Numbered from the stretch's first letter, positions 46,452-55,394 are shown. The stretch is 64,000 nt of DNA from Cyclobacterium amurskyense (GCF_001050135.1 NZ_CP012040.1:1736001-1800000); one strand, 5' to 3'. Made by a program: numbers and translations. The notes: a model not told the origin generated them from the letters alone.

Positions 46452-46853
46452 TTATTGGTATTGAGGCCAGGCCCTGTAGGCCATGATGCCACCTGTGACC
46501 AATAAAATCACCTGTAGAAACAGACTTGGCGCTGTTTCCAGATGTCGGCCAATGACAAAAAGCAAAAAAACCATTGAAAAGAAAGCAAGTAAGCCAGTCA
46601 CTTCTTTTTCCTTTTCACCGACCTTTCTATTGTAAAAAATCTTCGCCATCAAGCCTCCATAAAGGAAGGTAAACCAGATCAATCGATGTCGGAGGTTTTT
46701 GACCACATAGCTGAAGGTGGGGTAATCTTTTCCTTCCAATGTAACGAGCACAATATCGATAAGCAACATCAGGCCCAACATAACTGCCACTACAATTTTG
46801 ATGGTTCGGATTTCAGACAAATGCCTTTTTAAGAATTTATTTAGTTTGTTCAT
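46452..46853 (-). CDS. Small membrane protein of unknown function
   Basis: From the ATG at 46853 this is a protein of about 133 residues with four hydrophobic segments (IVVAVMLGLMLLIDIVLV, LIWFTFLYGGLMAKIF, LLAFFSMVFLLFVIG, LFLQVILLVTGGIM). I do not recognise the family. It overlaps the upstream membrane-protein gene by 4 bases (ATGA), so the two are translationally coupled. The frame is open upstream to 46880 but the internal ATG fits the overlap. Confidence 0.65.
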   Translation of the reverse strand: MNKLNKFLKRHLSEIRTIKIVVAVMLGLMLLIDIVLVTLEGKDYPTFSYVVKNLRHRLIWFTFLYGGLMAKIFYNRKVGEKEKEVTGLLAFFSMVFLLFVIGRHLETAPSLFLQVILLVTGGIMAYRAWPQYQ

Positions 46854-47242
46854 GGCCTTACAATATAATTCATAGACCAAAAAAAGTGGCCAAATAAAAC
46901 GCCAGCAATTAGAATAGAAGTAAGAAAGGCTTTGGTTTTTTTAAAGGGTACTTTAAAACCGATTAAAACCATGATTAGGGTCAGACCAAAAATAATCAAA
47001 ACCGGAAACATGCCATTTGACATTTTAAAAGCATCATTTGTGGTACCTAGGAACAGGTGCCCAGCTATCGCTCCCAAGGCAAATGGAATAAAAAAAGACT
47101 TACCCTTTGACCATTCGAGTAATAAAATATTGGAGGTGTCATTGTCCACATTATTGAGCATAAGCAGGATTTCTATGATAAAGTAAGCCGCAGCCAAACT
47201 TATCATAATACTGACAACCACTGTATATCCTGTACCTTCCAT
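46850..47242 (-). CDS. Small membrane protein of unknown function
   Basis: The 130-residue protein has four hydrophobic segments (VVVSIMISLAAAYFIIEILL, FFIPFALGAIAGHLFLG, FPVLIIFGLTLIMVLIGF, FLTSILIAGVLFGHFFW). It overlaps the next gene by four bases, and the two probably form a heteromeric membrane complex; this is inference from coupling. Their context gives no further clue: they lie between the sulfatase and the DUF1080 gene. Confidence 0.65.
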   Translation of the reverse strand: MEGTGYTVVVSIMISLAAAYFIIEILLMLNNVDNDTSNILLLEWSKGKSFFIPFALGAIAGHLFLGTTNDAFKMSNGMFPVLIIFGLTLIMVLIGFKVPFKKTKAFLTSILIAGVLFGHFFWSMNYIVRP

Positions 47243-47499
47243 GTCTATTTAGAAAATGAATATTAATTTAGGTCATTTTTAGACAAAATGAAATAGAATT
47301 ACAGTTTATTTTAACCAAATAAGATATGGCAGTTGCAGGTTTTCAGGTTTAGTGAAGTTATAAATTTCAGTATAAAACCAATGCTTTTTCATTCAAATTT
47401 AAAACGCTACCTGCATTGAATTTTTCAACCCAGTCGATGCTAAATACTAAGTAAAGGCAGGGATTTAAAAGAGAAACAACTGTTCAGGATAATCAAATC

Positions 47500-47530
47500 T
47501 TGCTGGAGCAGACAATTCGGATTATATTTA
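47500..47530 (+). promoter_or_regulatory. Bacteroidota-type promoter before the DUF1080 gene
   Basis: TTG at 47500-47502 and TATATTTA at 47523-47530 are 20 bases apart, close to the Bacteroidota -33 TTG and -7 TAnnTTTG consensus. The predicted transcription start is about 18 bases before the start codon. The rest of the 312-base gap shows nothing I can name. Confidence 0.45.
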
Positions 47531-47554
47531 TACCTGAAAAATTAAGTCTACAAT

Positions 47555-48337
47555 ATGAAACAAATCATTTATTCCTTGGTGGCTTTGATAGCCTTCAATG
47601 CTTGCGAAAGCAAAAAAACAACCGAAAGCGAAAGTAAAGTTCAAGAAGAAGACTGGATAGTCCTTTTTGATGGTACTACTACAGAGGGCTGGAGAGCCTA
47701 CAACGGCGATGAACTCCCTCCTGGCTGGGTGATCAAAGACGGGGAACTAACCTATGATACCGAAATGGGTTTAGAACAAGACTACACTGGTGGAAAAGAC
47801 ATTATTTACGGTGCAGAAGAGTTTGAGAACTTTGAATTGTACTTAGAATGGAAATTACCTAAAGGTGGTAACAGTGGCATATTCTATCACATACCTGAAG
47901 TAAAAGAAAGTTCTGGACCTTCAGGATTGGCACCGGAATATCAACTTATTGATGACGAAAATTATGCTTCCATACATGATTTGACTGCCTACAATAAAAA
48001 AATGGGCGAAACTGAAAATTTGGACCAACTGCAAGATTGGCAAAAAACTGCTTCTGATTATGCAATGTATCCTGCTGATCAATCCCAAGTAGAATTAAAC
48101 CCTGTCGGTGAATGGAACAGCTCCAAAATAGTATATACACCCGAAAAAGTAGAATATTGGCTTAACGGAAAGGTCGTGGTTTCATTTGTCCCTGGGTCTG
48201 AAGATTGGGAAACAAGGAAAAACTCTGGTAAATGGAGCGGTGCACCCGATTATGCGAAAGCCAAAAAAGGATACATTGGCCTTCAGGATCACGCAAGTCC
48301 GATATGGTTTAGAAATATTAAAATCAAAAAATTATGA
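47555..48337 (+). CDS. DUF1080 (3-keto-disaccharide hydrolase-like) lipoprotein
   Basis: The 260-residue lipoprotein (IAFNAC) has a single DUF1080 domain, a jelly-roll fold related to LamG. Typical segments are WIVLFDGTTTEGWRAY near residue 34, LYLEWKLPKGGNSGIFYHI near residue 95, and the C-terminal GYIGLQDHASPIWFRNIKIK. Characterised relatives bind or hydrolyse 3-keto-sugars. It overlaps the following oxidoreductase gene by 4 bases. The pair would fit a path in which a sugar is oxidised to a 3-keto form and then cleaved (inference). Confidence 0.92.
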   Translation: MKQIIYSLVALIAFNACESKKTTESESKVQEEDWIVLFDGTTTEGWRAYNGDELPPGWVIKDGELTYDTEMGLEQDYTGGKDIIYGAEEFENFELYLEWKLPKGGNSGIFYHIPEVKESSGPSGLAPEYQLIDDENYASIHDLTAYNKKMGETENLDQLQDWQKTASDYAMYPADQSQVELNPVGEWNSSKIVYTPEKVEYWLNGKVVVSFVPGSEDWETRKNSGKWSGAPDYAKAKKGYIGLQDHASPIWFRNIKIKKL

Positions 48338-49686
48338 ATCAGAAAATAATTAATAGAAGAGATTTATTGAAAAGTGGAGCTACCATGGCTATCGCATCTA
48401 TGCTCCCTTCATGGGCATGGGCTAATAGTGAAAATGGTCGCCTAAGAACTGCACACGTGGGATTGGGTGGTATGGGTAAAGCCGACTTGGATGCAATTTC
48501 TTCTCACGAGAAAGTGGACGTTGTGGCTCTTTGCGATGTTGATGCAAAAATGCTTGCACCATTAAAGAAAGACTATCCCAAGGCCAAGTTCTATTCTGAT
48601 TACAGGACAATGATGAAAGAAATGGCGGACGATATCGATGCCGTGGTTGTTTCTACCCCTGATCATACCCACGCTCCAGCTTCTATGCTGGCAATGGACC
48701 ATGGTAAGGCTGTTTACTGTCAAAAACCGCTTACCCATCATGTGTCTGAGGCGAGAGCCATGAATAAAAAGGCAGCAGAAAAGAATTTGGTAACCCAAAT
48801 GGGGATCCAGGTGCACTCTTTTTATGACTACAAACTGGCTACACTATTGATACAATCAGGTATCATTGGTAAAGTGAAAGAAGTAAGGGCCTGGTCCCCT
48901 AAAAACTGGGGAACTGACGATCCCAAGCCACAAGGAGCTGACCCAGTACCAGAAGGTCTTGACTGGAACTTATGGCTAGGTACTGCGGCTGACAGGCCTT
49001 ATAAAGAAGGGCAATACCATCCTGGAAACTGGCGTAAAGTGCTTGACTTTGGTTGCGGAACTTTGGGCGACATGGGCGTTCATATTTTTGACACGCCTTA
49101 CAATGCCTTGGCGCTGGATGTACCAAAGACCATCAAAAACGAGTGCAGAAAGCCTACAGGTTTTGGCTTCCCCGAAGAGAATACAGTAACCTACGAATTC
49201 CCAGGTACGAAGTACACCACCAAAAATTTTAAATGGGTATGGTATGACGGCGTAAACGCACCGGGAAAAGATAAAAATCTCCTGCTTCCCAATAATGATA
49301 AGCTACCTGAACAGGGAGCCATGTTTGTGGGTGAAAAAGGCAATTTATTATTGCCTCACTTTATGCAATTACCAAAACACATTGTAGATGGCAAGTATGT
49401 AGAACTAGACCTCACTAAGCTTAAAAAGTCAGGCAAAATAGGCGATGTAATTAGGGATTATGAAGTGGAAGGCAAACGCCATTACCACCAATTTGTGGAT
49501 GCTTGTTTAGGAAAAGACGAATGTTCTGCTCCTTTCTCCTACGCTTCCAGGTTAACGGAAACGATACTATTGGGCGTAATAGCAGGCAGGTTTCCAAATA
49601 AAACCTTGCACTGGGACAATGCCACAGCACGTTTTGAAGAAGACGAAGCCAACCAATTCCTGGATGGCATCTATAGAGCATTTTAA
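48334..49686 (+). CDS. Tat-exported Gfo/Idh/MocA family oxidoreductase
   Basis: A twin-arginine signal (NRRDLLKSG) is followed by a Rossmann domain starting at TAHVGLGGMGKADL near residue 40. The family motifs VVVSTPDHTHA near residue 105 and VYCQKPLTHHV near residue 128 are clear; the Lys of the latter is catalytic. The protein is folded with its NAD(P) in the cytoplasm before export, which explains the Tat signal. It is coupled to the DUF1080 gene by a 4-base overlap. The 450-residue length is normal for the exported branch in Bacteroidota and Planctomycetes. Confidence 0.93.
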   Translation: MNQKIINRRDLLKSGATMAIASMLPSWAWANSENGRLRTAHVGLGGMGKADLDAISSHEKVDVVALCDVDAKMLAPLKKDYPKAKFYSDYRTMMKEMADDIDAVVVSTPDHTHAPASMLAMDHGKAVYCQKPLTHHVSEARAMNKKAAEKNLVTQMGIQVHSFYDYKLATLLIQSGIIGKVKEVRAWSPKNWGTDDPKPQGADPVPEGLDWNLWLGTAADRPYKEGQYHPGNWRKVLDFGCGTLGDMGVHIFDTPYNALALDVPKTIKNECRKPTGFGFPEENTVTYEFPGTKYTTKNFKWVWYDGVNAPGKDKNLLLPNNDKLPEQGAMFVGEKGNLLLPHFMQLPKHIVDGKYVELDLTKLKKSGKIGDVIRDYEVEGKRHYHQFVDACLGKDECSAPFSYASRLTETILLGVIAGRFPNKTLHWDNATARFEEDEANQFLDGIYRAF

Positions 49687-49718
49687 TAATTGCTGAAAAG
49701 CGGTTAAAGTAATTAATT

Positions 49719-49772
49719 AAAGCCGTTCAGGAAAAATGGGCTAACGCTCAGTTTTTCTGAACGGCTTTTTTA
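49719..49772 (+). terminator. Terminator after the DUF1080-oxidoreductase pair
   Basis: AAAGCCGTTCAG pairs with CTGAACGGCTTT across a 26-base loop that can fold further, followed by T. Confidence 0.85.
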
Positions 49773-49950
49773 TACCATTGGACTAGCTTAGACTAACTCC
49801 TAAAAAGGCCTCAAATATTAACATCACTGCTCAATAGTTACCCAGAACTCTGAGTGGGCCATGAGCATGGTCCCTGAGCCTGTCGAAGGTTGGTATCCAT
49901 CCGACAAACTACATCTTTTGCAAAAGCTAATCTGTTGCTAAACTTGTGTC

Positions 49951-50253
49951 ATGAAAAGACAGACAGAAAGCAATATGCGTAAACTTTATCAAGAATGGTT
50001 ATCCTCAGGGGTTAGCAGATCAGAATTTTCCGATATGCATGGTATTGTTCGAACAACTTTTTATTATTGGACCAAAAAATTCAGCGCACAGGAAGAAGAA
50101 ACAAATAATGGAAAAGCTTTTCAATTGCTGGACCCTATCCCATCTGTTGGTCGAGTTGGCCGAGTAATAGCGCATATTCATTATCCTTCAGGAATCAGCC
50201 TGGAAATCTATGATGGGGTCTCACCTGAGTTTATTAAAACGCTTCTTGTCTAA
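49951..50253 (+). CDS. tnpA: IS66 accessory protein TnpA
   Basis: The 100-residue helix-turn-helix protein is the first IS66 gene. The segment MRKLYQEWLSSGVSRSEF, then GIVRTTFYYWTKKF, resembles the DNA-binding region of the family. It is needed with TnpB for efficient transposition in characterised members. It starts 59 bases inside the left end of the element and is followed 3 bases later by tnpB. Confidence 0.9.
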   Translation: MKRQTESNMRKLYQEWLSSGVSRSEFSDMHGIVRTTFYYWTKKFSAQEEETNNGKAFQLLDPIPSVGRVGRVIAHIHYPSGISLEIYDGVSPEFIKTLLV

Positions 50254-50256
50254 CGA

Positions 50257-50604
50257 ATGCTTGCGCTATCCTCTTCATGTCGTTACTTTTTATATGATAA
50301 GCCCACTGATATGCGTTTTGGTATCAATGCCCTTTCTGGACTGGTACGTAACAAGCTTGGCTTTGACCCCATGAATGGAGATGTGTTCATTTTTATTGGC
50401 AAGCGAGGCAACCAAATCCGACTTTTGCAATGGGACAAAGATGGTTTTGCCTTATATATTAAAAAGTTGGAACGAGGCACTTTTGAACGTCCTATTCTCA
50501 CCGGAACAGCCATTACGAGTACCCAACTCAGCTTTCTCTTACAGGGGGTAAGGCTAGAATCGGTACGCTACAGAACCCGATACACACCTTTAAAAAGGGC
50601 ATGA
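50257..50604 (+). CDS. tnpB: IS66 accessory protein TnpB
   Basis: The 115-residue protein is the second IS66 gene (Orf2 family). The characteristic DMRFGINALSGLV and FIGKRGNQIRLLQWDKDGFALYIKKLERG segments are present. Its biochemical role is not known, but it is conserved in nearly all IS66 elements. It lies between tnpA and tnpC with short gaps. Confidence 0.94.
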   Translation: MLALSSSCRYFLYDKPTDMRFGINALSGLVRNKLGFDPMNGDVFIFIGKRGNQIRLLQWDKDGFALYIKKLERGTFERPILTGTAITSTQLSFLLQGVRLESVRYRTRYTPLKRA

Positions 50605-50679
50605 AAATAAACAGGTGAATTGAGTAAAAAAGTGCCTTAAAACTACTTCAAACCTATTTTTTATGCTTATTTTTATGTC

Positions 50680-52200
50680 ATGGAAAATGAGACAATCGAC
50701 TACAAAAAGCTATATGAGCAAGAGCTCCAAGCCCATCAGGAGTCATTGTTGACCATCTCCGAAAAGGAAAGTGCAATAGCAGACCTACAGCATGAACTTG
50801 AAAAGTTCAGGGGGTATATTTTTGGCACCAAGAGTGAAAAGAGAACCGCTAATGTGGGACTAAATCAGATGGGGCTTTTCGAGCTAGGCACTACCCAAGC
50901 TGTACAAGAGGAGCTTTCCGAGTCAGTACCTACCACAGAGCAAAAAACCACTCCAAAGAAAAGAGCCAAGGGCACCTCTCGTATGAGCCTTCCCGAAGAG
51001 CTCAGAAGGGAAGAAGTGGTGATAGAGCCAAAAGAATCCACTGAAGGTTGTGTACAGATAGGTCAGGAAGTAACCGAAGTATTGGAAGTAGTTCCGGCAT
51101 CTTTTTATGTGAAACGCTACGTGCGTCCAAAATACGCAAGACCGAACGGTGAAGGCATCCTCATTGGTACATTACCAGATAGAGTAATAGAAAAGGGAAT
51201 ACCTTCAGAATCAGTGATTGCTCAACTTATCGTAGACAAATATGTCTACGGAATGCCGCTTCACAGGCAGCTGGATAAATACAGCAAGATGGGCGTAAGA
51301 ATCCCTGCTTCGAGTGCCTCTGACTGGGTAATTAAGGGCTGGGAACAGCTCAAGCCACTCTCCGATCTACTCAGTATGGTAGTCCTAAGTCAAAAATACC
51401 TTCAGGTAGACGAAACGCCTATAAAAGTGTTAGATAGAGATAACAAAAAAGGTATTCATCAGGGGTTCATGTGGCTTTATCATGCGCCGGTAGATAGACT
51501 AGTACTCTTTGATTACAGAAAAGGGAGGGATCGATCGGGTCCCAAAGAAATGCTTGCTGACTTTAAGGGTATCATCCAAACGGATGGCTACAAGGTGTAT
51601 GATTCCCTTTATGGGAAGCATGACACTATTCATTTAACGTTTTGTATGGCACATGCCAGACGCAAGTTTGTAGAAGCGCTCAATGACAATGAAGAACAGG
51701 CAAACCATGTCCTTGATGAGATGCAACTACTCTATAAGCTGGAAGCACAGATGAGAGAAAAGGGGTATGACTATCTACAGAAAACGAAGGAGAGAAAAGA
51801 GCATGCCACTCCTGTGCTGGACAGATTAGGGCAATGGCTGGAAAAGCACCAATACAGCCATAGGCCAACAAGTCCAATGGGCAAGGCTATAGAATATACG
51901 AGGTCAAGATGGGCAGGACTGAGTGTTTATGCACTTCATGGACAAATGGAAATAGACAATAACCTGGTTGAAAATGCCGTTCGTCCACTAGCTATAGGTC
52001 GTAAAGCGTATCTATTTGCAGGATCGCACAAGGCTGCGGAGATGACAGCAGCCATGTATTCTTTCATGGCCAGCTGCAAAAAGAACAAAATTAATGAGTT
52101 TGAATGGCTCAAGGACGTATTCGAAAGAATCCAGAGCCACAAGCAAAAAGATCTCTATCAACTACTACCTTCCAATTGGGAGAAACATAAAATCAAGTAG
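50680..52200 (+). CDS. tnpC: IS66 transposase TnpC (DDE type)
   Basis: The 506-residue transposase has a coiled-coil and helix-turn-helix N-terminus (KFRGYIFGTKSEKR), a central zinc-finger-like or linker region, and a DDE catalytic core: the first Asp in YLQVDETPIKV near residue 247, the second in IIQTDGYKVYD near residue 305, and the Glu in NNLVENAVRPLAIGRK near residue 430. The final segment LLPSNWEKHK is typical. The frame is complete. It ends 62 bases inside the right end of the element. Confidence 0.96.
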   Translation: MENETIDYKKLYEQELQAHQESLLTISEKESAIADLQHELEKFRGYIFGTKSEKRTANVGLNQMGLFELGTTQAVQEELSESVPTTEQKTTPKKRAKGTSRMSLPEELRREEVVIEPKESTEGCVQIGQEVTEVLEVVPASFYVKRYVRPKYARPNGEGILIGTLPDRVIEKGIPSESVIAQLIVDKYVYGMPLHRQLDKYSKMGVRIPASSASDWVIKGWEQLKPLSDLLSMVVLSQKYLQVDETPIKVLDRDNKKGIHQGFMWLYHAPVDRLVLFDYRKGRDRSGPKEMLADFKGIIQTDGYKVYDSLYGKHDTIHLTFCMAHARRKFVEALNDNEEQANHVLDEMQLLYKLEAQMREKGYDYLQKTKERKEHATPVLDRLGQWLEKHQYSHRPTSPMGKAIEYTRSRWAGLSVYALHGQMEIDNNLVENAVRPLAIGRKAYLFAGSHKAAEMTAAMYSFMASCKKNKINEFEWLKDVFERIQSHKQKDLYQLLPSNWEKHKIK

Positions 52201-52320
52201 CTCCTCAAAGCATAAAATCCAACAACTCAAAATTAATCTATATGGGTTCGTCGGATGCTTACGAAGGTTGTCGAAGTGCCAGCTGTCAGAATGATTGGTT
52301 ATTATACGCAGTTTTTCTCT

Positions 52321-52956
52321 TTAATCACCAAATACCTCCCATTTAATACCGAGCTTTTCTTTACACTCAAAGAGTTCGAACTTTTTAATTAAAGATTCCC
52401 TATGTGCAGAACCACACATATAAACTCCTTTTTCGAAAGAGTTGAACTTACAAAATGAATAGATATTCTGAATCATTGAATTTTCGTATTCCTCAAGTTT
52501 TACATCATAAGTTTTTAAAAATTCTTCATCTTGTAAAAGACTGTTTTCAAAATCTCTCATTTTTGAATGTAGAGCCATACCCCTGGCACTATTTAAAAAC
52601 TCAAAACCTTCGAGGCACTCTAATTTGCTAAATTCAAGAAGCATTGCATCCAATTCATTATTTACAGGAATACTATTATATTTCTTATCAAATAGATTCG
52701 TAATTTCATTGTCCAAAACTGGTACATATTTGAAAGAAAAATGTGCTGAAAGTTTCTGTAAAGCTTCTATCTCAAGTTTGTGGTGATAAATTCCAAATGA
52801 TGAGAAATTGATCCTTTCAAATTGAGAGTATGTGGCTTCAAGTGCTTCTAGAAAAATCACTTCAGGTTTCTGGATCTCCAATATGCTACAGAGATTATCA
52901 GCATTACATTTACCATTTTTTTTGTACCTAGTGCTGATAAAAGTGATCTTTGTCAT
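52321..52956 (-). CDS. Hypothetical protein of the accessory region
   Basis: I do not recognise the family with confidence. The 211-residue protein starts with MTKITFIST and has KPEVIFLEALEATYSQ near residue 31 and a late strand GVYMCGSAHRESLI near residue 180. The repeated 'strand then Glu' and the GSAHR turn recall TraB- or EreA-like folds. It lies on the minus strand directly after a group II intron 5' fragment that ends about 30 bases before its start codon. Codon and base composition look more AT-rich than in the core genes to the left. Confidence 0.6.
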   Translation of the reverse strand: MTKITFISTRYKKNGKCNADNLCSILEIQKPEVIFLEALEATYSQFERINFSSFGIYHHKLEIEALQKLSAHFSFKYVPVLDNEITNLFDKKYNSIPVNNELDAMLLEFSKLECLEGFEFLNSARGMALHSKMRDFENSLLQDEEFLKTYDVKLEEYENSMIQNIYSFCKFNSFEKGVYMCGSAHRESLIKKFELFECKEKLGIKWEVFGD

Positions 52957-52984
52957 TGAAGTACTTTTTATATTCGTATATCTA

Positions 52985-53294
52985 AAGCAGAACCCATTTC
53001 CTATTTATGCTTTTGTTCACACTACAATCGTAGGTACTATGGGCTCTTCCGACTTCTCTTGTCCCCTTGCTGAACTTCGCTATGCTTATATCAGCCCGTT
53101 TAAGGTTGCCAACCTTTGAAACAAGAGACCTCCCACAGGCCAGTGATAAAACAGACTTGGATATTGTATCCGAACCCTGTCCAACCATTTATAATCTTTT
53201 GTAAGGTTGTTTCTATACCTTTTGTAGCGATACCTTGCCCATCTTATAAACAGTTGCATAACGATTTTTTAGCCTATCGTTACTCTCGCCACAC
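52985..53294 (-). ncRNA. Degenerate group II intron, 5' fragment a
   Basis: Read on the minus strand, the element starts GTGTGGCGAG and runs through domain I-like sequence to a conserved stretch just upstream of where an intron reverse transcriptase would start (AGAAGTCGGAAGAGCCCATA, then GTACCTACGATTGTAG). There is no reverse transcriptase frame and no domain V or VI after it. About 130 bases (roughly 53005-53140) recur with high identity at 62743-62880. An unknown gene begins where the intron ORF should be. Confidence 0.6.
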
Positions 53295-53299
53295 ATATG

Positions 53300-53425
53300 A
53301 AAAGTTGGCGATTTCGAAGCACTAAACTTTCCGTTAAGCACAAAGTTTGACGCGAACCAAAACCCTTGAATTTATTACAATTTCGCCTATTTTTTATATA
53401 CATTGTATTGTGCTGGCTTTATTTC
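53300..53425 (-). repeat. Cassette-boundary-like repeat after a RibD_C gene
   Basis: Downstream of the minus-strand gene, CCAGCACAATACAATGTATA is followed by a stretch with CTTAACGGAAAGTTTAGTGC and AAATCGCC that leads into the intron-like GTGTGGCGAG. Similar sequence follows the toxin gene (near 60600) and precedes the intron copy at 63185. The consistent position suggests a shared spacer or attachment sequence. Confidence 0.4.
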
Positions 53426-53986
53426 TTAATTCGTTTTCGGTTTATAATAAAGTAAGATTGTTCCACTTTTAAAAACTTTGCTTTTTGTCAGTTCGAGTTT
53501 TATATTATTTTTCAGATTGTCCAAAATCGGTTCTCCTTTTTCAATGAATATTGGGTCTATCATAATTTGATATTCATCCACTAAATTCGCATTCATAAGT
53601 TGTGCTAAAATCTTTCCGCTCCCTAAAAGTGTAATGTTCTTATTACTCGTTTTTTTTAATTCCGCTATTCTATCTATTAGGTTTTCGTTGATAATTTGAG
53701 TGTTTTTCCAATCAGTTGATTCTAACGTTTTAGAAACGACAATTTTTTCTGAATTATTCATGCCATCTGCAACTTCGGGAAAAGAGTCATAAGCCATTTG
53801 AGTTGGCCAAAAACTTTTCATCATTTCGTAGGTTACTCTGCCGAATAGAAGAGTGTCGTTCGATTTTAAGCTCTCAACTGAATATTGGGCCTCTTCTCCT
53901 CCGTGTTGGTGCCAATTTATATCCTCGTTAATTCCTTTATAAAATCCGTTTAAAGAAATGAATGTGAATGATGTCAATTTTGCCAT
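53426..53986 (-). CDS. RibD C-terminal-like (dihydrofolate reductase family) protein, third copy
   Basis: From the ATG at 53986 this is a 186-residue protein of the RibD_C/dihydrofolate reductase superfamily. The N-terminal strand SFTFISLNGFYKG, the turn LLFGRVTYEMMKSFWP near residue 62, and LGSGKILAQLMNANLVDEYQIMIDPIF near residue 125 are typical; the glycine pair binds NADPH. The true substrate is unknown, and trimethoprim resistance should not be assumed. It is one of three related genes in this operon. Confidence 0.88.
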   Translation of the reverse strand: MAKLTSFTFISLNGFYKGINEDINWHQHGGEEAQYSVESLKSNDTLLFGRVTYEMMKSFWPTQMAYDSFPEVADGMNNSEKIVVSKTLESTDWKNTQIINENLIDRIAELKKTSNKNITLLGSGKILAQLMNANLVDEYQIMIDPIFIEKGEPILDNLKNNIKLELTKSKVFKSGTILLYYKPKTN

Positions 53987-54070
53987 AATTTTATTAATAT
54001 CTTGTCTTTTTATTTTATACACCGTTAGCGGATCGTTTTCATCTTGTATTGATTTTCGCATGGAAAATTT

Positions 54071-54619
54071 CTATCCAATTACTCGAAACCGCATACTTGT
54101 AATTTGGGTCGTTGATATAATTTCTATCCGTTCAAGATCAATAGGTTGACAGCCAAATTGATCAATAAGTCTTAACCCATTCCCAAAAATGACAGGATAA
54201 ACATGAAGGACCAATTCATCCACAAGACCTAACTCAAGACCTTGTTGAGCAATGCTATGCCCCAATATTGCAACATTTTTTGTTCCTGCTGCCTTCTTGG
54301 CTTTTTGAATTACTTTTTCTACTCCGCCAGTAACAAAGTTAAATGTCAATGGCCCTACAGAAAGTGGTTCACGGGCATTGTGGGTTACAACGAATTGTGG
54401 TATTTGTAGTCCCCCATACGGAAGAGCATCAGCTGTAACTTTGTTGTTTCTAAAGTCCTTGTTACCAAGAACTACTGCTCCTAACTCTTGCATAACTCGA
54501 TTTCCCATATCATCAGAGTCGTCAGCCGCATGTTTGAAAATCCAACCCCAATCGTCTTCATTAGGTTTTGCAATAAATCCGTCAAGTGACATTGTTAGGT
54601 GTATTAACACTTTTCCCAT
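54071..54619 (-). CDS. RibD C-terminal-like (dihydrofolate reductase family) protein, second copy
   Basis: The 182-residue protein has the family's N-terminus (LIHLTMSLDGFIAKPND-like, with Glu), the VVLGNKDFRNN turn near residue 49, and AILGHSIAQQGLELGLVDELVLHVYPVIFGNG near residue 118. The GHSIAQQ variant replaces the more common GGG loop seen in the first copy. It lies 52 bases after the SnoaL-like gene. The three paralogs differ enough to have arisen well before this operon formed. Confidence 0.9.
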   Translation of the reverse strand: MGKVLIHLTMSLDGFIAKPNEDDWGWIFKHAADDSDDMGNRVMQELGAVVLGNKDFRNNKVTADALPYGGLQIPQFVVTHNAREPLSVGPLTFNFVTGGVEKVIQKAKKAAGTKNVAILGHSIAQQGLELGLVDELVLHVYPVIFGNGLRLIDQFGCQPIDLERIEIISTTQITSMRFRVIG

Positions 54620-54671
54620 AAAATTTAATTTTTCAATTTCCCATAACTCTTATTGTCATCTATTACCTTTT

Positions 54672-55019
54672 TTATTTTGATTGAATACAATAAGAGGTAA
54701 CGGTTTTAATATTGTCCTGGTCATTAAATTCATAAACATCACATGCTGAAACAAACGAAATCCGTTTGCCATCCCTTAAAAACTCAGCTGTTCCATTAAT
54801 TACAACTATATTTCCATCTGCAATGGTGTTGAGTGTTTTGAAGTCTGTCGTTACTGACTTGAAGTAGCTACCAACTTTCTCGCAATTATCAATAATGGCT
54901 TGTTTACCTGTAAATTTGTCTTCTTCGATTACAATCCATTCTGCATTTTCAGCTATAAAATCGTAGGTCTTTTCAAATTCCCCGTTGGAGAATGCCTTTG
55001 CAATTTCTGATTTTGTCAT
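54672..55019 (-). CDS. SnoaL-like / nuclear transport factor 2-like protein
   Basis: The 115-residue cone-shaped NTF2-like protein begins MTKSEIAKAFSNGEFEKTYDFIAENAEWIVIEEDKFTGKQAI, with the typical first helix and a pocket-lining Trp and Glu. The late strands (SFVSACDVYEFNDQDNIKTVTSYCIQ) complete the fold. Members bind small molecules or isomerise steroids and polyketides. It is in the middle of the operon that starts with a RibD_C gene. Confidence 0.85.
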   Translation of the reverse strand: MTKSEIAKAFSNGEFEKTYDFIAENAEWIVIEEDKFTGKQAIIDNCEKVGSYFKSVTTDFKTLNTIADGNIVVINGTAEFLRDGKRISFVSACDVYEFNDQDNIKTVTSYCIQSK

Positions 55020-55075
55020 TTTAATAAACTTAAATATTTGTGTCTATTCTCATAAATCATCCAAAGTAGAATTGT

Positions 55076-55392
55076 TCAAATTATCGCAGCAATAATTAAG
55101 CCTTCGGGAGCTACAAAAATATGCCTAAGCAATATCCCAACCATGACAGGGAAAATAACCAAAGCTCCTAAGGCTCTTGTTAAAGGAAATAAAATTAATA
55201 TACCACCTACAAGCTCTGCAAATCCGACCAAAGGCATGAGCCAGGCAATTTCCATAAAGGCTAAATTGTCTTTAACCAAGGCTTCTGGTAAATCGGGCGG
55301 AATGGGCATGTAATGGAAAAATTTATCCAGACCACCGTTGATTAGTAAAAGTCCCAAAAGAATAGACAATACGTTTAAAATTTCTTTTTCAT
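55076..55392 (-). CDS. DoxX family membrane protein, with probable frameshift at the start
   Basis: This small four-span membrane protein of the DoxX family shows LSILLGLLLINGGLDKFFHYMP near the start and GFAELVGGILILFP near residue 55. The in-frame part begins with a TTG at 55369 and no ATG. An ATG at 55390-55392 is followed by five A; one extra A there would give MKKEILNVLSILLG, the usual N-terminus. So either the start codon is unusual, or a 1-base deletion or sequencing error has broken the first codons. Confidence 0.7.
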
Positions 55393-55394
55393 AG

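Larger units (their letters stand above)
49893..52262 (+). mobile_element. Complete IS66-family insertion sequence
   Basis: The element is 2370 bp and carries the three IS66 genes. The left end reads GTATCCATCCGACAAAC and the right end, on the other strand, GTAAGCATCCGACGAAC; these are imperfect terminal inverted repeats with the GTAAGC-like start typical of the family. The flanks 49885-49892 and 52263-52270 are both GAAGGTTG, a perfect 8-bp target duplication, also the family's normal size. It was inserted into a CCTGAGCCTGTCGAAGG repeat-like sequence. All three frames are intact, so it may still be active. Confidence 0.95.

Noticed and set aside
52982..53188. Minus-strand open frame of 68 codons containing GTREVGRAHSTYDC.
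   Set aside because: It is a translation of conserved group II intron RNA sequence just before the missing reverse transcriptase, not a gene.
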